From positions 682,940-746,939 of the forward strand of contig KV419400.1 in NCBI GenBank assembly GCA_001630475.1: 64,000 nt of DNA, read 5' to 3'. Position numbers and translations under genes: made by a program. Source of the DNA: Sistotremastrum niveocremeum HHB9708. Lineage: Eukaryota; Basidiomycota; Agaricomycetes; Sistotremastrales; Sistotremastraceae. Position 1 is the first letter of the stretch. The number at the start of each line of letters is the position of its first letter. Shown one piece after another: positions 33,177-44,345 of this stretch. The notes under the pieces were generated by a model. That model ran no database searches, was not told the DNA's origin, and saw only the letters and a program-made list of their open reading frames with translations.

Positions 33177-35369
33177 CTATTCATCGGCACCCGCGTCCCA
33201 GACTACTGACGATTCATCTTTCCTTCGACGCCATTCCCTCCATCCCGCCAGCAAGCTCAACAAGAATGCCAGAGAGCAAGCTGCGATGGTGAGTTTCAGC
33301 GTGTCGACATAGCACGTCAATCCTTGGAGACATTGGTGAGCTGCGTCTCCGATAGCCCGCCCCGAGACTTCCCCTGCGGGAGAAGCAAGCGTAGGGTCGT
33401 GCGCGTCTAGGTTGCGACCAAAGGCCAAACTAAAGAGGTTGCCGCCTGGCGCCGTCAAGAGCAAAATCTAAGAGAAATGGGACACAGCGATTAATGGCTG
33501 TGCTCACCAATAGCAGGGGACACACTGACAAATCCCCAATTTTCAGAAAAATGCGCTGTTTCCACGGTCAAAATATGAAAAGAATCGAGTCAAAAGAAAG
33601 CGTTACCAAGTCCGAACCAATCAACTGTTATTGTAGGAAATAGGCCGAATAACCCACCATAGGACAGACCTAATATAAAGGATGCAATCCAGAGTCTATC
33701 AAGCACCTCGATCCGAGATGCGGCTACCTGGGAAGCCACGAACCCAAGTGCTATAATGGCAGCTCCGAATGATCTTGGGAAGCCTAATTTTGACTTTGCG
33801 AAATCTGCACTGAAGCCTGGACGAGGACAGTTCAAGCAACGCCGGAATTTATTTACAAGAACCCTACCAATAATGATCCTTCCGAGGAAGTTGGCAACGC
33901 TGATCGTGGAAACTTGTTCCCCTTGATATCTAGCCGCCTCGGCCTCATTGAATTCCGGATTTCCATGAGCGTATAGAGCCTTCGTCATGGCACCAACGTT
34001 GTTGATGTCTGTGACAGACTTTATGTTCATACTACTCATACATGCGGGCTCACCACTCACACATCAGTCCAGTTCCGCTCACTGATGCTCGTGAATGAAT
34101 AATCCATTTCCGATTGTACAGAAAACTTACGGAATACCGTAATCGTTGCCAGCAGCCAGAAATCGAACGAAGTGAGTAAAGTTTTGCCATGAATGTCGGC
34201 GAGCGCAGTGGACTCTGCTGTTCTGGGAAACGACTTGGGTAAAGGAGGTGAACGAGATGGAGACATCTCGATGACTCTGTTCCTTTCGGGCACTGCATGT
34301 TCGTCTTCAGGATGGAGTAGCCTAGTATGACTTGAATTCACGCCTTCGTATATCTCAGATTGTGAGACAGCCGTATAGTCTTGACGACCGGCATGCAAAA
34401 ATGCTTCATCATCGTCAGGCCTTTCGGCATGAGGAACGGGTCGGACCACAAAGAAACCCATGATCATAGGAAGCGAGGTGCCCAGGCTCAAAAGTAGCAA
34501 TAACGATGAAGTGCTGTGCGCAAAAAACACTTTGGCGATCGTCGAGAAAAAGAAAGCAGAGAGGCCGAAACCTGATATAACAATGCCTGTAGTGGTCGCT
34601 CGCTTCAAAAAGGTCACTACACCTTAACATTATGATAGAATTGATATCCTCACCAAGCGATCCGGAAAGCTCTTGGCAGTGGCATTCATAGACGCAGTCA
34701 GACCACCGTTGCCACCGAATCCAGTCAAGAATGAGCAGAACACGAGCAAGGACAGCCCGGGCTGTCCTAACTTGGTGATGGAATCGCCATGGTCGTAGAA
34801 AAGTCTGATGCCAGAATATCCAATCAGCAGCATAATAAAACCAGAAGCAAGAAGTCTGGGTAAAGGGTATCACAACAGGACATAGACAGAATAGAATCGG
34901 TTGCACGAACATTCGGGGTCCTCGACGGTCAACTATTCTGCCCCAGACTGGCCCCGAGAAATAAACGCCCACTAAGAAGATTCTTGAGTTTTCATTCTGT
35001 CCGAAGGATACAAGGCTAACCGTTGCCAGCGAGAGCTTCAGGAGAGATAAGCAATCAGTAGGCAGACTACACAATAGAGCTGACCGATTATGTTTAGTTG
35101 TGTATTAGATATCCGCAAGCGTGTCCCAAGCTGCGGGGCGTATGCTTCGTGCCATCAGATTGAATAGGATAAGGATATGAGGGCTTAAATACCTGAGTAA
35201 ACCTAGACATTAACGGTAGAATGTCAACTGATGCACGTTGGTGGGAATGAGGATGGGATACATAATTCGTGCCCGAAGCCAAGGCAACTAAAGTGCTTCC
35301 AACGAGCGTTCCATATCTCCTCAGCTCTAGTGGGGATGTGTATGATGAGCTCCCGGCGTGGAGAGCCAT
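33177..35369 (-). CDS. MCH1: Mch1-type major facilitator transporter, with two micro-exons
   Basis: Twelve-helix MFS protein of the Nodulin-like/Mch1 group, probably at the vacuole or another membrane; substrate unknown. The protein starts MALHAGSSSYTSPLELRRYG, then TLVALASGTNY. A 10-nt exon (35193-35202) supplies VYS-, then AYAPQLGTRLRISNTQLNII. A 15-nt exon (35021-35035) supplies LAGN, and then comes GVYFSGPVWGRIVDRRGPR. Without these two micro-exons the frame and the family motif GTNYVYSAYAPQLG are lost. Later regions include a polar central loop (HAGRQDYTAVSQSE), TLLTSFDFWLLATITVF, NINNVGAMTKALYA and VSTISVANFLGRIIIG. The C-terminus carries a last helix followed by WREWRRRKD. Divergent from the RBM39-like gene, 203 bp apart. 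Confidence 0.87.
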
Positions 35370-35453
35370 GTCTATGGTGTAGAGAGAGCCAGTATAGTAA
35401 GCTGGGCCTCTGGAGCCTGGAGGCAGTCCGTGCTTCCGTCGGCTAACGCATTC

Positions 35454-35480
35454 CGGCTGACTTCGGCTGACCTGGCTGAC
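35454..35480 (+). repeat. Three GGCTGAC repeats in the shared MCH1 / RBM39 promoter
   Basis: CGGCTGAC occurs at 35454-35461 and 35464-35471, and TGGCTGAC at 35473-35480, spaced 10 and 9 bp, about one helical turn. A degenerate GGCTAAC lies at about 35440. They sit about 93-119 bp upstream of the RBM39-like start. They could be a binding-site array or chance. Confidence 0.35.
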
Positions 35481-35572
35481 TTTGAATTGCACCTTTCTCT
35501 TCCTTTCAAATCTTCTGTGGTTTCAACGACTCGCCATAGCCAGTAACACATTATATAACCATCTCGACCGTT

Positions 35573-37884
35573 ATGTCAGAAAGGAACGGTAACGGTAAAT
35601 CCATGCACGACAGGAGCCCGGACCGCAGATCGTTAGTATTCATCTTGCTTTTATGAGCGTCGACCGTCTCTTGTGGCTCATACTGACCTGGATTATCAGC
35701 AACCATTCTGCTGACACTCATCGCACTAAACGCTCTCACCGGTCTCGTTCTCCACGTTCTCACAAGTACGAAGAGGGTCGAGCCCGTACTGAAGGCAGTC
35801 ACCGCGATCGTGAAAGAGATCGAGAGAGGGGCCACCACCGCGAACACAGAGACAGGGATAGAGAACGGGACAGAGAACGCGACCGAAGAAGGGACAGAGA
35901 TCCTGAAGACATCCGTCATGGCAGAGACAGGGATGACCGTGACGATCGTGACAGACGAGAAAGGCGTCGTAAGCGGGATGAAGAGTTGGACGACCCCGAA
36001 AGGAGGCACCGTGAAGAACGTTCCAAAAGACGCAGGGATGAAGACGGTGACGCACCTATGGCCTCTCCCTCTGATCGTCTACATCGTCGAGATGATCGTG
36101 GCATCCCTGACAGGCCACCTCGTTCTTACGATGGGCGCGATGACTCAACATCTCGCCACAGAGATCGTGGTCGTGAACCAGAGGTGCCCAGAGAACCCAG
36201 CTTAACGGGCCGTGAACCAAGAAGCATTCGGGCAAAATCACCTTCACCTCTTCTCGACGATGAAGAGCGTCTCCCCATGTCTAGATCAGCCGCAGCTGAA
36301 GCAGCTGCTCGGTACGTGATCACATTTTCTATATGCACTCTTTTAACGGAACGATAGACGCGCATCACCGACATATGAGCCCCCTTCGGCCTTGGGAGAT
36401 GGAGAACCACAGCCAGTAACTGAAGACGATTCTGAAGCTCGGTCGGTCTTTGTATCCCAACTAGCGGCTCGTCTTACAGCCCGCGACTTGGGTTACTTCT
36501 TCGAGGATAAGCTGGGTGAAGGTGCTGTCATTGACTCGCGCATTGTGACAGATAGGCTTTCTCGTCGTTCGAAAGGGTAACAGTCTCTTATGTTCACGCG
36601 ACACCTCTTTCTAACGCCCCTCATAGCATTGGCTACGTTGAGTTCCGTTCTATTGATCTTGTCCCAAAGGCGATCGCTCTTAGTGGCACTATTGTTATGG
36701 GTCTCCCAATCATGGTTCAGTTGACCGAAGCCGAGAGAAACCGTACCCACGCAGCTGATGGGTCCGTCTGTTGCATCGTTCTCACCTTGACTCAAGCTTA
36801 TCCTCTCATAGAATACATCTGCCGCCAGGTGTCAGTGCGCCCCACCATGGACCTATGCAGTCAGTTGTCAATTTGAACTAAGGACGTGAATGCTGACTGT
36901 CTGCTAGGCTATACGTGGGATCTCTACACTTCAATCTTACGGAATCAGATATCAAGCAGGTTTTTGAACCTTTCGGTGAACTGGAATTTGTGGATCTTCA
37001 CAGGGACCCAATGACTGGACGCAGCAAAGGATATGCATTTGTACAGTATGTGCATATATGTGTCTTTTAATCATTCTCACATCATCCATTTGCAGATACA
37101 AACGGCCTGAGGACGCCAAGATGGCGCTTGAACAGATGGAAGGTTTCGAATTGGCCGGACGTACGGTAAGTGCTATGCACAGTAGGTTGACGCACGGCGC
37201 TAATATGACTACAGCTCCGAGTCAACACGGTCCATGAAAAAGGCAGTGCAACCAGAACTCAACAAGACTCGCTCGATGAAAATGGCGGTATGCATTAAAC
37301 TGATGTCCTTGCATAATGCTCACATGTTTGCCAGGCGGTAATCTGAATGCTGCGTCTCGTCAAGCTTTAATGCAAAAACTTGCCAGAATTGATACCCCTC
37401 CTAGCAAAACTCCAGATGTGTACGTAGAGGCTCTTTTGTTCATGAAACGATTTTCTCAAAGTCATGGAATATGTAGTGTTAAGCCTAACGTTCCGCAGAC
37501 AATGACGACTCGCTGTGTCCTTCTCAGAAATATGTTTAACCCCGAAGAGTAAGATTGATCTCTGTTAGTGATTAGGTACTTACCTTGTCTATAGGGAAAC
37601 TGAACGGGATTGGGATAAGGATCTGGCCGACGACGTCAAGAAGGAAGCTGAAAGCAAATATGGCAAAGTCACAGCTCTAAAAGTGGAGCCCCAATCCGAT
37701 GTATGCATAGCACGAACCGTGATAAACTCTTGCTAACTGTTCTCAATAGGGTGAAATATACGTGAAGTTCGACGCTGTCGATTCAGCCACCAAGGCTGTG
37801 GCAGGCCTTAACGGCCGTTGGTTTGGCGGTAGACAGATCGCAGCTGCTTACATTTCAGATGCAATCATGCAGGCACATCTTTAG
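35573..37884 (+). CDS. RBM39/CAPER-like splicing factor (RS domain plus RRMs)
   Basis: Nuclear RNA-binding protein of the CC1-like/RBM39 family, which works with U2AF in splice-site choice. MSERNGNGKSMHDRSPDRRS opens it; exon 2 continues with an arginine/serine/aspartate-rich RS domain (HRSRSPRSHK, DRERDRERGHHREHRDRDRE). RRM1 begins at DSEARSVFVSQLAARLTARD; RRM2 carries RLYVGSLHFNLTESDIKQVF and GRSKGYAFVQYKRPEDAKMA. A C-terminal UHM-type RRM follows (TRCVLLRNMFNPEEETERDW, AVDSATKAVAGLNGRWFGGR), ending AAYISDAIMQAHL. The order matches human RBM39. About eight introns of about 50 nt. The repeat-rich RS region gives long meaningless open frames in other readings. Confidence 0.92.
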
Positions 37885-38656
37885 GCGTCGAGTTGGAAGT
37901 ATCTGGTTCGAGTTACTGAATGTGCTAAAAGTTGCTAAACAGGGTTTCACATTTCTTGATTCTACGTCGGGGACGCAGTTGTCTTATTTTCTTTGTGCCG
38001 CCCTATGTGGTCAAATGGCTTCAGGCATGTGGTTTTATTCTACATTGACTTTGAGAAATCAGGGCCTTTGTCGATCTCACCTGTAGATTCATTCAATAAA
38101 ATCAAACTGAAGTCTCTCACATTAATCTGATGCACCGGCGCTGCGTGTTGACCGTCTTTAGATTATTTACTGATTCGCAGATCAAAAATTTCCGGAGACT
38201 TCCCTATTTGCAATACCACAGAAGCTCAAGCTCCCTAAAGAGGTGAGTCTCGTGTGAACCAGGAACTGGATGCCATCAACCTGCGAAAGCACACTAAAGT
38301 TATGCAAGACAGCTCTATAATAACACGATTTGCAATCGATATTGCAATTGACTAGCATGATAGAAAAGTATTCGTTGACGAACTGACCGGCTGTACTGAC
38401 CCTCCTTTGCCGTTGGTGAACAATTAATTGTCTGACGCCCTTGCATGTAGAGAAGGCTGTCATCGTATCTAGACCCTGCTCCTACCCCTATAGCTGGTAC
38501 GCATACGTACTATTCGAAGCCATGTGTCCGTTATATTGGGAGATGCATGGAAGTCAATGAGAGAAGCGGGATCCTCTCGGATCAGGTGGCCATCATGCAC
38601 CGTATATCATATAAAGGGAACTACAGGCACTTCTCAATCGTACGCCGTACTGAATC
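37885..38656. other. Intergenic, no gene seen
   Basis: About 772 bp. A minus-strand open frame of 93 codons lies inside but has no recognisable domain and low coding character. Presumably the 3' end of the splicing-factor gene and the RidA promoter. Confidence 0.35.
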
Positions 38657-39220
38657 ATGTCCACCGTACAAACAATCAACTCGCCAGACAACGCGGCGTT
38701 TCCTCACATTCTGTGTACGATTTCGAACAGCGACGAGGCGATCAGTCCGCAAAATCTGATCTTATCTTCTTAGCACATGCCACAAAAGTGCAAGCAGGAA
38801 ATATCATCTTTCTCAGCGGACAAATACCTGCGGATAAAAATGGGCAAATAGTGCCTGGGGGCATCCAAGAGCACACGGTACGCATCTTTGATGTACCCTC
38901 CGCTATCAAGATATCGATCGCTTGAACTTTATCGTGCAGAAACAATGCCTTGCCAATCTGGAAAACGTCTTGAAGGCTGCTGGATCTAGCTGGCAGCAGG
39001 TCGCCAAGGTTAATATATTCTTGAAAGATATGGCCGACTTCGCCGCTATGAACGAGGTCTATGAAAAGGTCATTTCGATATCCAAATCCTTTTCACGAAA
39101 CCTGGACTGAGATCTGCTCTACAGGCGCTGCCCACCCCAAAGCCTGCTCGAACGTGTATTCAGGTCGCCAAGCTCCCTTTTGACGTTGATATTGAGATCG
39201 AGGCTGTGGCGGTTGTGTGA
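38657..39220 (+). CDS. RidA-family (YjgF/YER057c/UK114) deaminase
   Basis: Hydrolyses reactive enamine/imine intermediates made by PLP enzymes; yeast relatives are Hmf1 (cytosol) and Mmf1 (mitochondria). Exons read MSTVQTINSPDNAAFPHIL, then SHATKVQAGNIIFLSGQIPA, VPGGIQEHT, KQCLANLENVLKAAGSSW and VAKVNIFLKDMADFAAMNEV. The last exon starts ALPTPKPARTCIQVAKLPFD and ends IEIEAVAVV. The catalytic Arg in the PART/C context is present. Phase-1 splicing after the first exon gives a frame consistent with the family. No obvious mitochondrial leader. It sits near two PLP/metabolic genes, including a D-serine dehydratase-like enzyme that could generate such imines. Confidence 0.9.
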
Positions 39221-39317
39221 ATCTCAGAAACTTGGTGCATCAAAGATATGTCTTGAATATAAATCGGAAGCAAAGATTGAAGGTTAAGGAGCCCCATAAG
39301 TTTGCGATAGATGGAGT

Positions 39318-40560
39318 TCAAGCAGCCTGGAATGCATTCTTGAGAGCATCGCAAGCATCGGAAATCAGCTGACGGCCCACTTGCAAGGCACTGTATGAGA
39401 ATCACTGAGCGGAGGCTGCGTCACAAAATAATCGCACTCGTACCCTAGCGAAAAGAAGCATTATTGAACGAAGGCACCACGATAATGGCGGCCACTCACC
39501 ATCATTAGCCATGATAGGATGGGGGGCTCTAGGATAAACCTTCATTGTAACCTCCTTCCCATAGGATTTTAACTTTTCTCCATAAGCGATACCCTCGTCT
39601 CGAAGGATATCGAGTTCGGCAACGCCGATCCATGTTTTCGGGACGCCGCGGAAACTATCGTCAGGAGCATACATAGGCGAGGCTTCCCATTTCCCCCAGT
39701 CCTCAGGTCTTGGGAGGTAGTTTCTCCTAAACCAAAGCATCTTCTCCGGCGACAAAGAAGGGGTATACTGGTTCTCGACCCACGAGGCATGAGGATGGCC
39801 CGAGATCGATGCGGTATTGTCTGTCACTGGAACGATCAACAATTGGAAGACCAGAGATATGTGTGGCGCCTCTAGACTAGCTTTGTGAGCTACAACGGCA
39901 GCTAAGTTGCCCCCACTGCAAGGCGTCAGTCTAAGAAAACTCTCGAAAGACTATCGTAAGGACCTTGAAGAACCACCCAATGCAATTTTGGATGTATTGA
40001 TGCCCAGCTCGTGGGCGCCGTGATGATAGATCCATTGGAGAGCGTCCCAGGCATCATCAACGGCTGCCGGAAATGGTTCTTCAGGACCTAGACGATAATC
40101 CACCGACACAACGACTGTACTAGCTCCTGATCTCGACATCAGCTGACGAAAGCTTGAGAGTATTCGATCGCACGTTTGCATATATTGGTAGCAAACGATG
40201 CTTCGGCATTGATGCCACCCAACGTCCAACCACCTGGCAGCGCGTCATCGTAGGCCAGTAAATCCCAAGGCGACAAAACGCACCTCCATGGAAGAAAAGA
40301 AACACAGGCCACCCTCCATCGGGAACCTCTCCTTCGGGAGTGAACACTCGAACCTTACAATGTGCAAGGCTAAAGTCTCTGATCTCTCCAACTTTCAAAG
40401 GTTCCGATCCTCCAGGTTGAGCTGGCTGATTCCTCAAGTCAGGCGTCCAAGGAACTTGATGTTGACTGGGCACATTTGCCAAGTATTTCGTGTAGAATTC
40501 CACATATTCAGGATCCAATCGAGGTATAATAGATGGATGTAATGGGTTGATCGCTGTCAT
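39318..40560 (-). CDS. HSL-family alpha/beta-hydrolase (esterase/lipase)
   Basis: Cytosolic ester hydrolase of the hormone-sensitive-lipase type. It begins MTAINPLHPSIIPRLDPEYV. The oxyanion-hole motif is in FLFFHGGAF, followed by an intron and VGGWTLGG. STVVVSVDYRLGPEEPFPAA and DDAWDALQWIYHHGAHELGI precede the nucleophile in IALGGSSSGGNLAAV (G-x-S-x-G). WFRRNYLPRPEDWGKWEASP is typical, the acid lies in WIGVAELDILRDEG, and the His is in RAPHPIM. The last exon is ALQVGRQLISDACDALKNAF. The complete triad suggests an active enzyme; substrate unknown. Its ATG is 111 bp from that of the divergent D-serine dehydratase-like gene. Confidence 0.9.
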
Positions 40561-40671
40561 TGTCGAGTGCTGTCGCGGGTCCCTACTCTTCAGAGACGGA
40601 AGACGGGAATGCCGCTAACTCCGATTCCGTTCGAATGCCTTGGTAGAAGAGCGTGTGACAGATAGTGCATC

Positions 40672-42161
40672 ATGGCTTTACTGCAGCCCTATCCTTCCAG
40701 GACTATCTTGTGCAATGAATTCGTCGGGAAAGACATCGATTCTCTAAGAACTCCAGCGTTGGTCATAAATCGCGACGTGTTCGCCAAAAACTGCGAGAAA
40801 ATGCATGCGAGTGTGAAGGAATGGGGTGCAAAGTTTCGAGCCCACGTGAAGACGCATAAAGTAAAGATATCTTGCAAATGTATGTTGGGACGGCATTGAT
40901 AACAAGGACACTAAGACAGCCGAAGGAGTCAGGCTCCAGCTCGTGTCTAGGGTCGATAAAACCCATTCGGTGGTCGTATCGACATTGATGGAGGCATGGC
41001 AGATCCTGCAGGCAGGCCTCGTAGCAGACGGGACAGTGAAAGATGTAACACCTCGAAGCGTCAGAATAGGCTTGTGCTGACGAACGAACTGTAGATCCTG
41101 TACGGATTGCCAATCAATGTGCATAAGATTCCTGAACTTTCGAAATTGTCTGAGGAGCTGGCGACCCAAGGAGCAAAGCTCCGCATCTTTTTGGACCATC
41201 CGGGTCAGATAGAGGCCATCGTGGAATATGTGAGAGGAGCGGATAACCCGCGTCCATGGTCGGCTTTCGTCAAGGTGGACGTCGGAGAGAAGTAAGTCGT
41301 GTAGGGCCCCGACCGAATGACGCTGACCACAACGACACTGTGACAGACGTGCCGGACAGACTGTCGAGTCGGAAGAATTCAAATCGCTGCTCCAGAAAAT
41401 ATGGTCCACACCGTCGATCACGATATTCGGATTTTATTGCCACGCTGGAGGGTCATATTCCTCCACATCGCTTCCTCAAGCCTCGTCATTTCTTTCGCAA
41501 GAAGTCCAAGCTGTGAATAGGGCTGCTGAAATCGCACTGTCTCTGGGACCGCAACCCGCTGCACCATATATTTTGTCGGTGGGTTCGACGCCGACAGCAC
41601 ATGCAGCATCGAGCCCGGAGACAAGGGCGAAGCTCGCTGCTGCTCTCCATGGAGAACTCGAGCTGCATGCTGGTAAGTCGAAGGATGATGAGCGTTGTGG
41701 TTCATGCCTGACCTCGAGGTGATATCACAGGAAACTACCCCATGCTGGACCTCCAACAACTCCATACAAGCCTCATCGATGCAGAATCCATCTCTCAAAA
41801 AGTCATTGCCACCGTGATTTCCTACTACCCTGGACGAGGAGCAGATGGATCCGACGAGGCGTTGTGCGACGCAGGTGCATTGGCGATGAGTAAAGATACG
41901 GGTCCATCGGGTGGATATGGTGATGTCGTGAGTGCGAATGGACGAGGATGGCAATTAGGGCGAATAAGCCAAGAGCATGGCATCTTAGTGCGACATCCTC
42001 ATTTCGGTTCCGAAGAGCAGAAGAAACTGCAAGTGGGCGATATAATTGAGATAGTTGGCCAGCACGCGTGTCTTACTGCTGCTTCATTTCCCTGGTTCTA
42101 TGTCGTAGAAGGGAAAGGTCGACAAGTGGTTGATGTCTGGGTGCCTTGGAAAGGCTGGTAG
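40672..42161 (+). CDS. DSD1: D-serine dehydratase-like PLP enzyme
   Basis: PLP- and zinc-dependent enzyme with an alanine-racemase-type N-terminal barrel; the yeast relative Dsd1 converts D-serine to pyruvate and ammonia. The N-terminus reads MALLQPYPSRTILCNEFVGK, then SLRTPALVINRDVFAKNCEK. The PLP lysine is in FRAHVKTHK. Barrel blocks include LYGLPINVHKIPELSKLSEE, RPWSAFVKVDVGEKRAGQ and ITIFGFYCHAGGSYSS. PYILSVGSTPTAHA and ELHAGNYPMLDLQQLHTS follow, and the zinc site is in VGDIIEIVGQHACLTAASFP (His-x-Cys). Close eukaryotic and prokaryotic relatives include D-threonine aldolase, so the exact D-amino acid is uncertain. Four or five short introns. Confidence 0.88.
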
Positions 42162-42254
42162 TGGTAGTGGTAGAATCAGCCTCAAGTAGGAAACAATTTG
42201 AATTCCGAGTCCGGCAGTGCCTTGGATCTGTTCTCCTATTAGTGCAAAACTCTA

Positions 42255-43355
42255 ATGCCATCTGCTGAATTCGACGACGCTACAGAACTCGTCGAGACAT
42301 ATGGTCTGTCGCCTCTACTCATACAGAGCATCACTAGCTCAACATTGTGTCCATTGCTCCAGATTTCCTCCTTAAATTCATTATCATCGGTACCGTACAG
42401 GCTCCCCCACTCCCATAATCACTTTGCCCTCATCCTCGCACTCTCTAATTAGGCGAAGCTGGGACTGGAAAGTCATGTCTACTCCACCACTTTACTCAGA
42501 ATACTTGTAAGAATGTCTCGAATGCTTGTGCGAGACTCCGGTCAGACGACTTCGCTTTCAGTCAAACAACGATCACAACACACAATCGGCGTCGAATTTT
42601 CAAGCCGAACTGTCAAACTGGGAGAGAAGAAGATCAAACTACAGGTATGTATTAATGTCAAATGAATATTTGAGGTGTTGAGGTCGTCTTATCGCAGTTG
42701 TGGGATACCGCCGGCCAAGAACGTTTCCGGTGTGTGGATTATGTCATTGGGTCATAAACTCTCTTCAACGAGCTTAGGTCGGTGACACGGAGCTACTATC
42801 GAGGAGCAGCCGGTGCGCTGTTGGTGTATGATATCTCGAGGTACGCAGATCCTCCATTGCCCCGAAACCCTCGCTTACCGTTGGCACAGCCGAGACTCCT
42901 TTGCAAATCTGGCTCGATGGCTAGCGGATGCACGAGCGTTGGCCAGTCCGCATCTCGTGGCCGTATTGGTGGGGAATAAGTCGGATCGAGAAGACGACCG
43001 AGAAGTGGAATGGGACGAAGCCAGTCGGTGGGCGGCGGAGAATGGTATGTGGTCTCATTCCAGCACTCCGTATCTTCAATAATGGTCATTTTCAGGCGTG
43101 CATTTCCTCGAAGTATCTTCACTGACTGGCGAGAACGTCGAGGCTCCATTCCTGCTTGCTGCACGATCAATTCTACTGGCCATAGAGTCTGGGCAGTTGG
43201 ACCCCGAAAAGGCAGGGAGTGGTGTGAGCTACGGAGATCGAGCACTGCGGCGAGTGAACAGCAATTCACGACTGAGTTTTGGAAGCTTGAGTGCGCCGAC
43301 ACGGAGAGCTAACACGAGTAATCGACTGGGAACACTGGGTGGCTGTGGTTGCTAG
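42255..43355 (+). CDS. RAB4: Rab4-like small GTPase
   Basis: Membrane-anchored GTPase of endosomal recycling. Spliced exons give [40 protein letters not shown] (P-loop), [20 protein letters not shown] (switch I), [20 protein letters not shown] (switch II), [34 protein letters not shown] and [20 protein letters not shown] (SAL-like loop). The Rab4 hallmark [20 protein letters not shown] is clear. The end GTLGGCGC is a double-cysteine prenylation site. An intron after ETY removes the apparent stop/frame change and yields ETYDFLLKF, as in animal Rab4. The canonical GVEFG is GVEFS here. Confidence 0.92.
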
Positions 43356-44345
43356 CACGACGGTACGTTTCTGTTCCCTGGATGAAAAATGACGAGGATG
43401 CTGATTGGAAGAGTAGGATGGTCAGTCTCACTGTATTGATCTATACTATGTTAGACCATGAGACTTGCCACGCCACGCCATTTGGGAGGTGGTGCGTGGT
43501 AAGAATGGATTGGACTTGTTCCCATGCGGAATGCAGATACCCACTGGAATCACGATATGTATTTTATGAGCTGTACAATACGAATCAGTCTATTTGCACT
43601 AGAGAGCGTTCTTGGGATGTGCTGCTGACAGACCCCGTGGCGAGTATATCCGAACCCACGCGTTCCAATTTGCGCACGCAGCGAGGTTCTGCCTCCGCGC
43701 TCAACGACCAATGCAGCGACGCACATCTTGCACAATCCAGCAACAGTTCTCATCCGAACCTCATCCTGGTAGCTGACCGGCTCTGCGACTGCTATATCTT
43801 GACCATGGATCTGGGTCTCGCTCTCCTGGTCGCTGTCTCTCGCTAGTCGCTGTGCTCAGCTCTCCTCGTCGTCGGCTCGTTATCTCGGACGAGTCTCTGT
43901 TCTGGCGACATCAACAGCTCTTCGACGATATCCTGTAAGTCTTCTTCATGTGCTCTGTATCAGTCACGGGTCTGGCGAAATGGCATGCTACTGCCTAATC
44001 TCCTCAGCTTCTGCCAAATCGCCGCCAGCGTCTTCGATTGAAGCAGATGGCTCGGATTATTCGTGTCTTCTCTGATTTCGTTATCTCCCTCTGTGTCCTA
44101 TTAAACAGTCACTGACGCTCCTCTCCATGCTGCCTTGGACCCGCCACCCCTCGACTGTCTTTTCTGCCAAACCACCTGACACGTCATACTGCCATCTCTG
44201 TACGACTGCCTTCTACGGCCTGCATCTGACTTCTGTCACTGCCAATCTTTCCCCGTACCCGATTTCCATCCACACAATCCCCGAACCGAAACGCCTCTGA
44301 ATACCGAACTTGCCACTCTGGCATTTCGTTGGCGATCTCCTATAC
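43356..44345. other. Long intergenic / 5' leader region, no gene seen
   Basis: About 990 bp between RAB4 and the Ser/Thr-rich gene. A 165-codon open frame (43349-43846) has no ATG start and no recognisable domain. From about 43850 to 44340 the plus strand is pyrimidine-rich (C/T tracts), a common feature of basidiomycete promoters and leaders. Confidence 0.4.

Noticed and set aside
35810-36205. Long alternative open frames across the RS domain of the RBM39-like gene, on both strands
   Set aside because: The GA-rich arginine/aspartate repeat lacks stops in other frames by composition; the frame used here carries the RS domain and connects to the RRMs.
43349-43846. 165-codon plus-strand open frame after RAB4
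   Set aside because: It starts without an ATG, overlaps the RAB4 stop, and its residues show no domain or conserved pattern.
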